Of a stretch of 64,000 nt of DNA, positions 35,208-46,799 are shown piece by piece. Numbering within the stretch: position 1 is the first letter of the stretch; the number at the start of each line of letters is the position of its first letter. Origin of the DNA: Pezicula radicicola. Lineage: Eukaryota > Ascomycota > Leotiomycetes > Helotiales > Dermateaceae. The translations under genes were made by a program, and so were the position numbers. The DNA lies in the NCBI GenBank assembly GCA_003008705.1, contig PDUO01000007.1:967885-1031884 (forward strand). Direction: 5' to 3'. The notes below the pieces were generated by a model. That model worked only from the letters and a program-made list of their open reading frames with translations. It did no database searches and had not been told where the DNA came from.

Positions 35208-37667
35208 GGTTGATTGAAGGTCCGTGGACTATTTACAGTGGTGTTGACGTTCAGACGCGATCTTCCCGTTGCAAGACGTTGACCGGGATTCTGCCGGCAG
35301 AAACGAATGCCATTGGAGTTTTCTGAAGGACATTGCAGCTGTATCTTGCTTGGGAACAAAATATTCAATTTGTTATGGTCAATTTGATAGAAGGAATACA
35401 CTTGGGTTTTCTTTACAAATTCCAGTTAACTGTGTAATTATGATGTGTTATGTAAGGCATACAAAGAGACACCTCAAAGTTATCTTAGGTATGGTTGCTG
35501 TTACCAACGAGAGTACGAAGCTAGCGGGCAACAATGAGTTCTCGTGCCTAATTGATGGCATGAATCTTGAAGTGCTGACTCGCTGGATGCGTTGGCTCTT
35601 GGATCTTCTGTCTTTCGATAAGTTCTAGGCCTCTGGTCTTTGAGAGATACATCCTCGCCTTTCTCTATTGCCATATCCTTCCATCTCCCCGTGTCCTCAG
35701 AGCATCTATTACATAGGCGTGCTAGATAGTCGACATTTACATAAGTTGGACAAACTTCGAAGGGGTCACCTTGACTTGACCTGGTCTAGACCGAACTTTC
35801 ATCCATGTCAATGCCTCGTCACAGTCACAATGCACCGGTGATGCACTCAATGACCACTTCTGCAAAGCGTCGGTCTTCAACCCTGCGAAACTATCAACTA
35901 GAACAACTCAGAGAATTTCCCAGGAAGCTAACTGCAAATTGCACATATGGCCATGGCACCAATCAGATGTTTCGATTTGCTATTCGATCAATAGGGATGC
36001 TTTTGAAACGAACGCATGATCGGTCCACAGCATCCACAACTGGTGCAATTTCCAGGTTTCTCCAAGAAAAATAAGTTGATCTACTCGGAAGTTTTACGAA
36101 ACAACCTTTTCTCGGCATTTGGGGAAACAGGTATAAATTACTCGTGGCGGTGCAGGACGGCATCATAGAGGGCTGAGGGACGAACTAATGTAAGTCCCTG
36201 AAGAAAGGGAAATTCATCATTTTGGCTTTGTAATAAACAAGTCATAATGCTGACGAGAGGGGCCATAGGACAAGCAAAAGCGTACTTGGCTCGGTACTCC
36301 GTGTGGCATCACCAAAGCGACCAACAGTGGGTGGACAGCCCTGAACACTCACGTAACCAGTGGATTGGGTCTTGGAAATGGAAGGTCGACGAGATGCATT
36401 TTGAAGTATTAGCGAGTGTCAAGGAGAAGGGGTTGATGAGAAAGAGGGGGGTTGAAGCGATGAGAAGGCGAGAGAGGCACAGCCAGGCGGTGGCCAGAGC
36501 TGAAAATAGAGGCAGTGAGAGACAACATGTTTCCAATGCTCCATTTCAGCCTACGACGTACGGTACTGCACGAATTACCCTCAAAGCGGTGGGCTTACAA
36601 TAGTGATTCATGCGGGCTACCTATCAAAGAAAACGTTCTAATCTGGGGGAGTCGGGCTGCGTCTCCTCTCTCTGCTCCGTTAGCCAGGGGCCGAAAAGTG
36701 TACCGGTACAGTACCTGCACGACGCCTGAACTCTGAAATCCCTTACTCTGAAGTTACTTATTGGACTACTACTGTACAGGCTTTCGGCACGGCAGGCTAG
36801 GCTTGTCATAGAATCGGATCTTATGGCATGAAAATAATCAATTTGTAACAACCGGTCGCTGCTTAATCTAACACCAGTTCTATAGTGCCGTTCACGCGCC
36901 GTTCTACGAGTCCTCTTCTGCCCCAAGGCCCCAAAGGTCAACTCGCAACAACATGGTCCCATCCACAGGAAACGATGCTTGTTTGTGCAGCTTAGGAGGA
37001 CAGCCGACTGGCTCCCCTCGCACAAGTGGATACTGAAGAGGACGAACCCTTTTCCGCCTTCTGATCGGGCTTGGGACCTTGGGTCTCTTGAAAATCCATC
37101 CTATTGAAAAAGAAAAAAAAAAGGCACAAACTCTTTTTCTCTTGTAACGGTCTCTCGGTATGTGTGATCTTCCCTTGCTCATCATACCGGAGCGCTATTA
37201 TCGTCCTAACTACTGGCACCATACCCATGCCCGCACCGCCGACTGGTGATCTCGATTCTTTGTCCCGCTGTCAATTAATGCCAATGCCAGTGACAATTGG
37301 CTTCGCGGGCATTCCGGATGAGAGCTCATTTCCCTTCAGCTGCACCTTTCCCTGCGAGCCCTGCTCTGCGAGAGGTCTGTAAGAAACTAAGAAACAAGAT
37401 GTTATAAACAAATTACTAATTAGCATGCCCTGGTGCATAAATATTACCTGTCATCCATCTACACTCAACACATTCCTTGCCCAAGGGATGATGACCCGCG
37501 AGTTTCAGACTTTTTCGCGAGACTTGCGACTCAACTCCACCGTTCAGGGTCAAACCCAGCTTACGATTCGTTTCCAGGAGTAGGTACTTCAGCACATCGA
37601 ATATTGTGGACCATGACTGCTGTGTATGAAGTACCTGAGCTCTGCCCGAGCATCATATTATTAGAAG
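35208..37667. other. Gene-poor interval with short unsupported frames
   Basis: About 2.5 kb. The part beside 35207 should be the promoter of the minus-strand coiled-coil gene, and the part before 37668 that of the Pro-rich gene. Frames at 35269-35628 (119 codons) and 36247-36603 (118 codons) on the plus strand have no domain, membrane span or splice partner and look non-coding. An A-rich run lies near 37106-37123. Confidence 0.5.
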
Positions 37668-39242
37668 ATGGAAGCAGCACTCCCCCCAACACCTGGCAGA
37701 GGTCGCAGTCGTTTCTCCAAAGCCCTTCCTGACGCGCCGAGTCCTCCTCCTGTGCCCTCACGAAGACCCAAGTCCCCCGCCGCATCAGCCCTCAGCGCAA
37801 AGACGACGCATTCTCCCCTTCCGCCGCTCCCCAAGCCCTCAGTGCCCAAAATGTCAATCCCTCGCCGACCTGTTGGTGGAGGTAATGCTGGCAGTGGTGC
37901 TGATGGTGCTGTACCGGTAGCGCAAACGAACCCAACCCCAAACCAACCTCGCGCCTCAATAAGTAGCCTCTCCTCTGTTTACTCGGATTCTCCAGGATTC
38001 CGGGACTCAGATGCGGTTGAAACTCCAACTACGTACACACAAGAGGATAGCGATTCGGGAAGCGGCGAGCTTCCACCATTACCAGCAAAAGACAATAACC
38101 ATAATCAAAGGTCACCACTAGCGGATTCTCCTACGACACCCCCCAATAATAATAATATTATCGGCAGCCCGCAATCCGGGTTTCAATCATCACCACCACG
38201 GACCGAGATTTGGAGGCGGAGGTCAGTGAGGAGCGACAAAAGCATCAATTTCTCAGAATTAAAGTTGCAAAAGTCGAATGGTTCAACGGCTGCCCCTCCA
38301 TCGCGAGCTCCCGAAAGAAGTCTCCCCTCCATTCCGCGAACCAATACAGCTCGAAAACCAGTGCCATCGCGCCCTGCTCCTCCACAACCACAACCCGACC
38401 TGATGGGAGCCAAGATATCTAAGCTGAAGAAGAAGCTCTCGTCCGAAGAGTATGAGCCCTTCAAGGGGGAGATAGCGAAACCACAACAATCCACTCAGCA
38501 GCCGCAACCGCAACCGCAACAACAAGCACACCCGCCAACCTTCAACCGACTCCCAACGCCAGAATACCGCAAGACTGACCGTCAGCAACCCTTAACACCT
38601 CAAGTATTATCCCCCATAAGCCCCGAGACCCCACCGCAAGATGTCAAAACTCCCGAGGTCCCACAAAAATCCCAATCTCGCGGAGTGAGCTCTGAGAGTA
38701 CACTTCATGCAGAATCTCAACCACGTCTCCTCCAAGAAAACCACCGACCTAACCTTCTCCTTTCACATTCCCGCGAGTCCAGCGAGACCCTCACTATCAC
38801 CTCCGAACCAAGAGTCGTGCGATCACCGCAACCGAAGAAGCCAGTCGCACGCGTAGTATTGACACCAGAGGCGCCAATGTCTCCGGACCTCACGTCACCT
38901 CTCTCCCTCCCGTCCCCTGTTGGTACCCAAGCCATCGACATTAAGTTTCCCGTGTACCCCGGTGGTGCCCTAACAGCAAACACCATCGTCCCAGGTCCAT
39001 CATTGTCCGTCACACATTTCGAGTGCTACCAACAACATAAATTCATGCGGAACTCGAGGAACAGTATCTGCCCTGTTGCATGCATGATCTGCGAGAAGAA
39101 GGATGCTGAAGCAAGGTGGAAGTGCAGTTGGTGTTGTCTGCGGTGCTGTGCGACTTGCATGCAAGTATTAACATCAGTACCGGGTAAGGATTTAAGGATG
39201 TGTTTGGAGAAGATTGGCAGGAAAGGTGTGATGGCTTCCTGA
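37668..39242 (+). CDS. Pro/Ser-rich protein with C-terminal cysteine cluster, function unknown
   Basis: The 524-residue single-exon frame starts MEAALPPTPGRGRSRF. It is dominated by Pro, Ser and Gln through about residue 440, including PSRRPKSP and PPLPKPS motifs of SH3-ligand type and a Gln/Pro tract near 275-290. A short basic helix (KISKLKKKLSSEEYEPFKG) lies near 250. The last 75 residues are different: ordered, with a dozen or so cysteines in CxxC-like and CC patterns (ICPVACMIC, RWKCSWCCLRCCATC), probably a zinc-binding or disulfide module. I do not recognise this module by name. The combination suggests a long flexible scaffold carrying a compact C-terminal domain, but the role is open. 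Confidence 0.85.
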   Translation: MEAALPPTPGRGRSRFSKALPDAPSPPPVPSRRPKSPAASALSAKTTHSPLPPLPKPSVPKMSIPRRPVGGGNAGSGADGAVPVAQTNPTPNQPRASISSLSSVYSDSPGFRDSDAVETPTTYTQEDSDSGSGELPPLPAKDNNHNQRSPLADSPTTPPNNNNIIGSPQSGFQSSPPRTEIWRRRSVRSDKSINFSELKLQKSNGSTAAPPSRAPERSLPSIPRTNTARKPVPSRPAPPQPQPDLMGAKISKLKKKLSSEEYEPFKGEIAKPQQSTQQPQPQPQQQAHPPTFNRLPTPEYRKTDRQQPLTPQVLSPISPETPPQDVKTPEVPQKSQSRGVSSESTLHAESQPRLLQENHRPNLLLSHSRESSETLTITSEPRVVRSPQPKKPVARVVLTPEAPMSPDLTSPLSLPSPVGTQAIDIKFPVYPGGALTANTIVPGPSLSVTHFECYQQHKFMRNSRNSICPVACMICEKKDAEARWKCSWCCLRCCATCMQVLTSVPGKDLRMCLEKIGRKGVMAS

Positions 39243-41211
39243 TCGTTTTGAGGAGACCCAATTGTTCAAAGATTGATGGTTGGCGCTTTACATATAGACT
39301 TGGGTGATGGGTGGTGTCGGGAAAAAATCGATATCCCTGGATTCTTGCACATAAATTTTTTATGTCATTGCTACTGGGCTCAAAATGGACAGAAAGGGAC
39401 TTGGGATATAGTCGCTGCCTGATGGATGGCGAGATGAATTATGAATTGATGTATAGAGAGGAGGGGGAAACGTACATAGACTGTACAGTTATGTCACTTT
39501 GGCTACATAGCCGGTGACTGGTCTCGCTGCTTGTCAGCTCAGAAACTTGTACGAGCGTGCATGGAAATAAAAATACTATACTCTCACTATGGTTATCTGG
39601 AGTCACAGGGCCTTAGAACTTGGAGAATATTTTCTCGCCTCGTGATTTTTATCACTTACAATCATCACTACAGCCAAGTGACTTAAATATAACATATTTT
39701 ACCTCATGTATACAGCGTGATGATGGTTAATATATGGTGTAAAATACAACCAACTACTTGTGGAAGTTCATTTTTAAGAGGGAATCAACTCTGTTAAATA
39801 GCATCATTCTGTACAAAGTTAAGTCATGTTCAGAACTAAGGCCAGGTAGCTTTCGAATCAATTTCTCAGTGACTTTAGGAGATTTGCGAACTAATCATTT
39901 CGCCCTGGACTACAAGAAAATAATAGTTATCCCAAGGAGCAGGTAGATTATAACTTGTCTTGACATTAGACGGGTAGATTATAAATTTTATTTGCTGCTG
40001 TAGAAATCCTAGGAGGTTTATGTTGACAATAATGGAGATGATGACAGCATGTCTTGTAGTCGCCGCAAGTCCTATTATTCGCCGGTATGAGTGGTCTTCC
40101 TAGTTCTTTTTTGGAGGGTAAGGAAGAAGAAAAGTTTTTGTATTAGGAGGGATGTTTTTAGTGGTGTTTGTGTAGTGGGTTTAGACAGGAATTAACTTTT
40201 AGCATGTTGAGACTATTGTGGTTATGTGCGTCTAGTTGGTTGTGTGTTGATAGTTGGTGCAAGGAATTGAGGAGGCTCCTAGGTGCTGTATGTAGTGTCT
40301 TAAAGGGATCTTAACACATTAAGACTGTTGCCTATGGCTGGTTAGCTGTGGTTGATTAGATCTGTAAATAAATTTTAGGTTTCCTTTGTGTCGATGGTTA
40401 CTATATGGTGCTCAAGAAGCTTATAGTTTCTGTGATAAATTAGGCGAGGAGGTTCTGTAGACAAAGTTGGGGTTAAAGTTATCTTTTTGTTGACTTGGTA
40501 GTTTATAAATGATATACTATATTGTATATTTTTAGGCTCTAACTAGTTAGCAATATTTCTGGTAATACTGCATGGTAGCTAGCTGATAGAAGGCGGGAGG
40601 AGTGCAGGAGTGGTAAGTGTTAATACACGAGAGATTTAGTGCCTGTTGCATGTTGTTTACTTTAATTGCTGTATTGAATAGCTCAGGAGAAATTGCAAGT
40701 ATATGGATTTGTAACATAAAATAAAACCCGATAGCAAGTATGCATTTAAGAAGTCTTACTCTAATTATATCTAAAATCTCGAAGCAGTGTTGTGGCACCA
40801 AAGTATATTTTCTTTAGTATTATGTATCCTAGTGAGCTACCCAAAAGTTGAGTCGCTCAAGTCAAGTGAGTTACCCAAATTAAGTAAAAATTCAAGTAAG
40901 CTGCTTAGAAAGTAAGCCACATAATCTAATTGGGTCACCTAAAAGTCAATTGCGGGATATATTCTAGACATGGTTTTTAAGTGATTCTAGCAATACAAAG
41001 TGCCAAGTAGCAATTACAAGTGACAATGTAATCCCATCTTGTCGATTCGTTTCGTTTCGAAGATCAATTGCTGAAGCTATTATCCATACAAGTATCCTTA
41101 AAAGCACTGCTTCAAAAGCTGTGCAAAATAGCTTGCTCTTCATTCCCTCGCAGCGTTCAAGAAGACGAGTTATGCAGCCAAACGGGAAAGACGAGCAGAT
41201 TCCCTGAGCTC
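39243..41211. other. AT-rich interval
   Basis: About 2 kb of AT-rich DNA with dense stops and only a few frames just over 60 codons. A 19-nt word at 40910-40928 recurs with one mismatch at 43230-43248 (see findings). No gene is supported. Confidence 0.5.
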
Positions 41212-42472
41212 TTAATAGCCTTCATCATGCCTAGTCGTAGTACGACCTCTGGATAAACTTCGATATTCTCCAACACCTCGATAATCACCCCATTGAGTAA
41301 GCCCTTCGCTTTTCCGATTTGCCTCATGTTGATCAAGGTTCCTCACATATTCATCCAAATAATATCTCGCACGATACCTAGCATCCTGAGAACCCTTAAC
41401 GTGAACACAAACTATACCATACTGGTTTGGTTCATTTAGAATGATACCCGCACCACTCAGATATTCAATCATGAAGAGATCTCGTCGCTTAGCATGTGGT
41501 CCTCCTTCGTTGCGTGGGTTGAGAATACTGGAAGTTCCGTGCAAAAATAGTGTGTTGCGGCAGCGTGTGGAAATTGTCATGGTGTCTGCTGGTTCTGGGT
41601 CGGAGTCTACGATATGTTGTGTGTTGCGCGGAAGGCCTGACTCCTCATCGTTGGAATATGGGTCCTTGTCGTTTTCGTATTTGTCTTGTGCGCTAACATA
41701 CCCATATCCATCAGCATAGCCATAAGTGTATTCATCTGTTCCTCCCTCGTCTCCTCCCTCGTAATATTCGGTACTGTACTCATCGCTACCATCTTCTGCA
41801 TTCCATTGTTCGTACGATTCCGCATATCCATTATCTCCGTCATCATCGTTGAGGCCTTTATCGTCAATTGTGTCTTGGTCATAGTAGTTCCAGGCTTGAG
41901 GCCCGAGTGGAAGATCACGGCGGTATAGTACAGCATCCCAAACATTTCCTACTTGTGCCCTCTTTTTCAAACATTGCACCTCATACAAAAGAGCAGCAAT
42001 CAAATCTCTCTCGGGAGTTTGTTCAGGGTCCTCCTCAACCGGATGTTGACTCAATGGATCCAATGTATCTGCATATTCCCCATCAATATTCCGTCTAGCC
42101 GAGCGTCTTCGTTGAATCATGGACTCGAAGGTATCTGGAATGGGTATGGTATCCCAGTCCCATTCTTTATTAGACGGCGCTTCTATAACTGCTCAGTCTT
42201 GTGCTTTTCCCAGATAGAAGCGGGGAGGGATGCGTACCGTACAACTTCCAGAATTTGCGCTGTGCTTGGTACCATCGCTTACAATGAGCATTTTCTGAGT
42301 ACTGCTCCTCGATTGTCTCTTTGTCATTGAGGTCCCAGTAGAGCGCGTCAAAAAGACGTATTCTTAAACTTTTGTCAGATCCAAAGTTCCAGAGGAACTG
42401 ATAGCCATAACATAGATCGTCGCGCTCTAGAGATAGTTCATCTGGACCACTCCATTCGTTTCCTAAGGACAT
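41212..42472 (-). CDS. Acidic Asp/Tyr/Gly-rich protein, function unknown (403 aa)
   Basis: Two exons, 42238-42472 and 41212-42188, join over a 49-bp intron (GTACGC to GAGCAG) in phase 1. The junction gives a smooth acidic/tryptophan-rich segment (IEAPSNKEWDWDTIPIPDTF). The N-terminus is globular-looking with many aromatic residues (YGYQFLWNFGSDKSLRIRLF). The middle is very acidic and repetitive in D, E, Y and G (YTYGYADGYGYV), and the last 110 residues are ordered and basic, ending in an Arg/Thr/Ser tail. No known domain is recognised. The gene lies between two AT-rich intervals, a setting where lineage-specific fungal genes are frequent, so an accessory role is plausible but unproven. Confidence 0.75.
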
Positions 42473-43950
42473 TGTGTTCGTTGCAAAATTTCAAAAGGCA
42501 CAGTAAAGAAGAACCCTGTGTGGATGTGGGACGGTGTTGGGATATATTGATGCGAAGAAGTGGTTTGACAATTGCAAAGGTGAAATGGGCGTTGAGTATT
42601 AGACGCGTTGAGGTAGGTCTAGTTCAGAAAAGGTTCCTCGCTTAAGCGGCGAAGAGCATTGAAAGAATACTGCTTTTGAACACTGTAAATTTCATTTTTG
42701 GTAGTGACACATGATTTTACTTTCTCGCTAGCGTGTTTTGGCTACATAAATGCCAATAAGCAAATTTCTTCCATCGCCAAACCGAGAGGTAGCACCTGTA
42801 AGGATCTTTGACATCCCATATTACAGCTGCAACTCAGACTAACACCAAAAACTTGGGTTGGTTACTTGCCATGGTTGTAAAAGCAAAGCTCACTCTAAGA
42901 GCTCCTCATAAGAGGTTACCGCCAAATACAAAAAATCAGTTCGCCTGGTTTCTGTTTCGACAGTTTTGCTGGTTTGAACTCGTATTTTTTGTCTGTTTTT
43001 TAGCTTTTGAACCAAGGCGGTATCCCTTTTGAGGGGGGGTTGAGTTGTGGTTTGATTCAATCTTTTTTTATGTATTGTATATTCACTAATTCAAAGGATC
43101 ATCAACTTCTTTGCCTCTGCTACCAAATTTCTTTTTTTCTTTTTTTCTTTTTTGCATGAGTAATAAAGCGACTTGTTTACTACCTTAGTAGTAGCCAGTC
43201 TACGTCGACTAAGCTTATGTCAACTTTTCAAGTAACCCACATAATCTAGGTAACCAACCTAACATAAATAATTCACCTAGCTAGACTAATTAGCAAGGGG
43301 TCTATGAACTCATTGGCACAACATATCAAGAGGACACTGTGCGTGAGTAGGAGAACACCAATAACCATATCAAGGACATCAAGGATATGAAGAACCTTGA
43401 GCCTAAATCTGTTCCCATTTTTTAAAAGCACACTCTTCAACACTCTCATATTTTAGTTTGGCCCTCTCTAAGCGAGGAAGGCGAGGAAGACGATCGGGAG
43501 TAACTTGACAACGGATCGTAGCTCGGCAATAGATAGTAGCTAGACAATATTAGTTGAATATTGTTTAGTGCCCATTATCGTGCCTGTCTTATGGAATACC
43601 AGCAATGAGAGCTTGTGGTCTCTTAGTGAAGCAAGTTTGAGGACTTCGGGGGTGGTTAGATTAGAAGAGAATAGAGAAGGGAGTTAAGTAAACCTTTTCA
43701 AACACAAAAATATTTGTGGAACATAAGTTCTTGAAGCTGTTTTGCCAGAATTTATCTCAGAGACCTTCAGAAAAATGATGTGGGCCCTAGCTTCTATCCT
43801 CAATTTCACATAGAATGGCACAATCACAATTCAGCACAAAACCACATAAGGCACACAATGAATAAAACTCAAAACAATTTTAAAAAAACTAACTCAATTT
43901 GCTTACCTCCTACCTTCTACCCATCCACCCCTCACCTAACTCCCCCTTCC
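42473..43950. other. AT-rich interval with homopolymer tracts
   Basis: About 1.5 kb. The left edge should hold the promoter of the minus-strand acidic-protein gene. T-rich runs lie at about 43131-43155. Nothing resembling a gene is seen apart from short frames without support. Confidence 0.5.
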
Positions 43951-44151
43951 TCAATGAAATCTCTCTCTGATCCTCCTAGCTCTCTCCTCAAGCCCCCGTC
44001 GACAAGCCGAGCACCAGCGATCAGCAACCACATTCTGGTAATATTTACCAGAGCAGCCGATACGAGCTCTTGATGCACGACATTCGACGTTGACTTCGAT
44101 GTCGAGGATACGTTCGCACTGTGGACAGATGATGTACATCATGTGACACAT
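43951..44151 (-). CDS. Small Cys-rich protein (66 aa), likely zinc-binding
   Basis: A short single-exon frame encodes 66 residues with six ordered cysteines: CPQC near the start, a central Cys pair (VEC and IGC), and WCSAC. It has aromatic Gly-rich spacing (CSGKYYQNVVADRWC) and a basic helical tail (RRGLEERARRIRERF). The two CxxC pairs flanking an ordered core suggest a small treble-clef-like zinc module. There is no signal peptide, so secretion is unlikely. Similar short proteins appear in related fungi, to my recollection, but I cannot name a family. Because the frame is short, chance is not fully excluded; the Cys spacing is the main argument. Confidence 0.55.
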   Translation of the reverse strand: MCHMMYIICPQCERILDIEVNVECRASRARIGCSGKYYQNVVADRWCSACRRGLEERARRIRERFH

Positions 44152-44805
44152 GGTTCCTGTCTTGCGGTAGTTTTTTATATTAGAGTTGTTGGAATGTGTT
44201 CTTAGAGTTTAGAGTTTTGAGAGGATTGGTGCTTTCTGGAGTTTGTTTGTTGATGGATCTGGAGAAGAGAATGGGTGGTTGTGGTGGAAGAGTTCGTATT
44301 TTATATTTGTTATGGGGGTTGTTGTTCGGGAAGAAAACTATTGTATACATTGTTGAAATGGTTTTGCTAGATGTGAAAGGAATCCTAGGTATTGCACAAT
44401 GGCCTTTGCTAAAGAAAAAGAATTGCTCTTCGAGTTGGATACTAAAATTCGGTTTTTGGAACCGAGTGCTTTGTGTGTTTCTAGTTTTAGAATCATACAA
44501 ATACTTTGCAAATAGAACACTTTGTCTGCCTTTGTTTAAAGCCAATGTGGAAGGGCATTGTGGAAGGGCATTGTGAAAGGATTTAGAAATAGAATTGTGA
44601 CATGCTTTATTGTTTCTTTTTACTGTACTCAGACTTCAAAGCCATCACCTATCAAAATTATAGAAGTAAGTTATACCGCTAAGAGTCAAGGCTATTACTT
44701 GCTGCACACTTAGCTTGAGTTGCCCGAGCGAAACTGATGAGAAACAAGTAATGCCGATCTCGCAGGTGGAAGTTCTTCCTCGAGAAACGACGTCTTCTAT
44801 TGAAA
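44152..44805. other. Intergenic region with a short tandem repeat
   Basis: About 650 bp between two minus-strand genes. It should contain the promoter of the 66-residue gene and the 3' end of the adaptin-motif gene. A 13-bp unit (TGTGGAAGGGCAT) is repeated in tandem at about 44546-44571. Frames in both directions (up to 126 codons) overlap and have no supporting pattern. Confidence 0.5.
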
Positions 44806-46799
44806 TCAATGATGTTTTAATTTTGATTCGTGCTCTTCCCAAAAGTTCCGACAATCTCTATGCCCCCAGTATCCAATCCACCACTCACCAAAACTGTCCT
44901 CAATAAGCTCATCGATGTCAACCTTGGCTATTCTCTCCTCTCGCTTGAGACCGCATAGTAGGCATGCCTTGGCGTCGGTCATAGCACCTTTGAGGGTGTT
45001 GATATGCATAACTTCCCCTATCTCAGGTATCACCATGTGGCTCAAGATATCATGGTTACTAGAATTGGCAGCCGCTACCGCTGACCGTAATCTGCCAAGC
45101 TGTTCTTTCCATACACGAACTACCTCCGTAGCTTCGCGGCTCTCTCTTGTGGCTTCTGCTTTATCCACGCCAGTCAATTTCATGCCACTCTTCCCCCCAG
45201 CAGGCCCAATCTTCATTGCTTGGGAGAGGTGAGAATCTCGCTTCCAACGAAGCTTTCGCCCAGCAATTATACGAGCTGCAACTGTTGCAATAAGAAGATA
45301 GGCTCTTAAAAACTTAACGGTAGTTGGATCGGAAAGTACTCGATTTCTCAGCGAGAAGGGCTGGTCTGCGACGGGTTGAAAAAGCGCTGATTGTGGGAGA
45401 TTAAACAGTGAAGGAAAGAGGGTAAGGAGAACAGAAGGCGGAGGGATATTGGTTGGTGGTGGTTTGTTCTTTTTTGGTACTGGTACAGATGCGGGTGTGG
45501 GTGCAGGCATAGGGTTTGATATTTTGGGAGTTCTAGCAGCTTTTGGTGCAGAACTTGGAGCTGGTTTAAAAGCTCTCGGAAGAGCTGATTCTTGGGGCCG
45601 TGCGGCTGAATCTACCGTTTTATCAGCCCAGTCCCAGCCCCAAGAATCAGCTTCAACACTAGGAGTATCCTTCGGTGTTTTTGCAGCTGGAGTCTCCGGA
45701 GGGAGGTCGGCAAAATCTCCCCAATCATCGTCAAGTTCGTTAGTTCGCACTGACGAATCTCGGAATGGTGCTGGCTTGGGAGGTTTGGGATCGTATGTTG
45801 GCCACGCAGTTACAGGCGACGCTGACTTTCGCTTTTCATCCTTTGTGGTAGCTGTAGTTGGAGTAGTTGCTAGTCCAAGTTCGGCAAAAGGGTTCCTCTC
45901 TTGGAAAGATGGCGACTTCGGAGCTTGTGGATATGGCAAAGGATTCAACACGGCATTTGGAGACATGAGAAGATCTGAAGGCCTGTTGAAAGGCTTGGGC
46001 TCAAGTGTTGTTGCACCGAATAACAAGTCAATAGGCTGTGAGCTGGGGTCCGATGGAGCAGTAGCGTCTTCAAAGTCACCAAATCTAGAGATTGCTTAGT
46101 TAGCATTGCTCGTGATATAATAAAATCAAGCACATAAGTCATTATGACTATGCTCTTATTTCGAACCGAATTGTGCTTTGTAATTATTAAATCCCCTCCG
46201 CCCATTGGGAGACTTTTTGCCTTCACTCCTGGGAGCACTCACTCATCGTCATCCTGCTCCTCGTCAGCATCAAACAGTACTTCTCCCATCGAACTCTTCT
46301 TCGTTGCTGGTGGCTTTGGAGTTGCCAACTGGTCCACTTTTGTAGCCGGTGTCCCCGGTGTCCCATGTACGATGTTATTGGAGAATAAGTCGAGGGTTGG
46401 TCTTCGTTCAACTGCAGACTTCGTTGAACCAAAATTCATCCCCCTACTTTGTGCAAGACCCGGTCTTGAAGCGTTAAAGGTCTGACTAGGAGCCGGCATC
46501 TTTCCTTGTACTGGAACTGTCTTGAACGATTCCCATATGTCATTTTGAGGTGCCGTCTGTGGTGGAGGGTTTGTTGGTGTCGTAAAGCTACTCATATCCC
46601 CCCAAATATCATCACTCGGCTTGGCTGGCGTATTGTTCCATTGTGCCTGTGTCTGATTTCCGCCTTGCCATTTTTGACCCCCGCCATTCGAACTACCAAA
46701 GAAGGAGATGTCGTTTTTGGGAGGATTCGATGGACTGGGTTGGCCATTCGAAGGGGCTTTATAGAAACTGTCGAATTCCGCGAGCAGATCTGAAGACAT
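44806..46799 (-). CDS. Protein with adaptin-ear motifs and conserved C-terminal domain (AP-1/clathrin accessory-like)
   Basis: Two exons, 46243-46799 and 44806-46084, join across a 158-bp intron (GTGAGT to CTCTAG) in phase 2, giving 611 residues. The first 345 or so are Pro/Ser/Thr-rich and disordered. They carry three motifs of the type bound by gamma-adaptin/GGA ear domains: WGDM (66-69), FGDF (187-190, spanning the exon junction) and WGDF (307-310); an NPF motif, typical of EH-domain ligands, is near 250. The last 200 residues form an ordered helical domain, ending with a possible zinc site (CLLCGLKREERI, then WGYWGHRDC-like HRDCRNFWEEH). This layout suggests a trans-Golgi/endosome coat accessory protein, comparable to yeast Laa2 or animal aftiphilin; that equivalence is inference. 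It faces a Rab-GAP gene across 425 bp. Confidence 0.85.

Noticed and set aside
35269..36603. Plus-strand frames of 118-119 codons
   Set aside because: Neither has a domain, and they begin inside the promoter region of a confirmed gene; kept as intergenic.
45449..46099. 216-codon plus-strand open frame
   Set aside because: It lies exactly antisense to the Pro/Ser-rich exon of the adaptin-motif gene; low-complexity coding DNA often leaves the other strand open.
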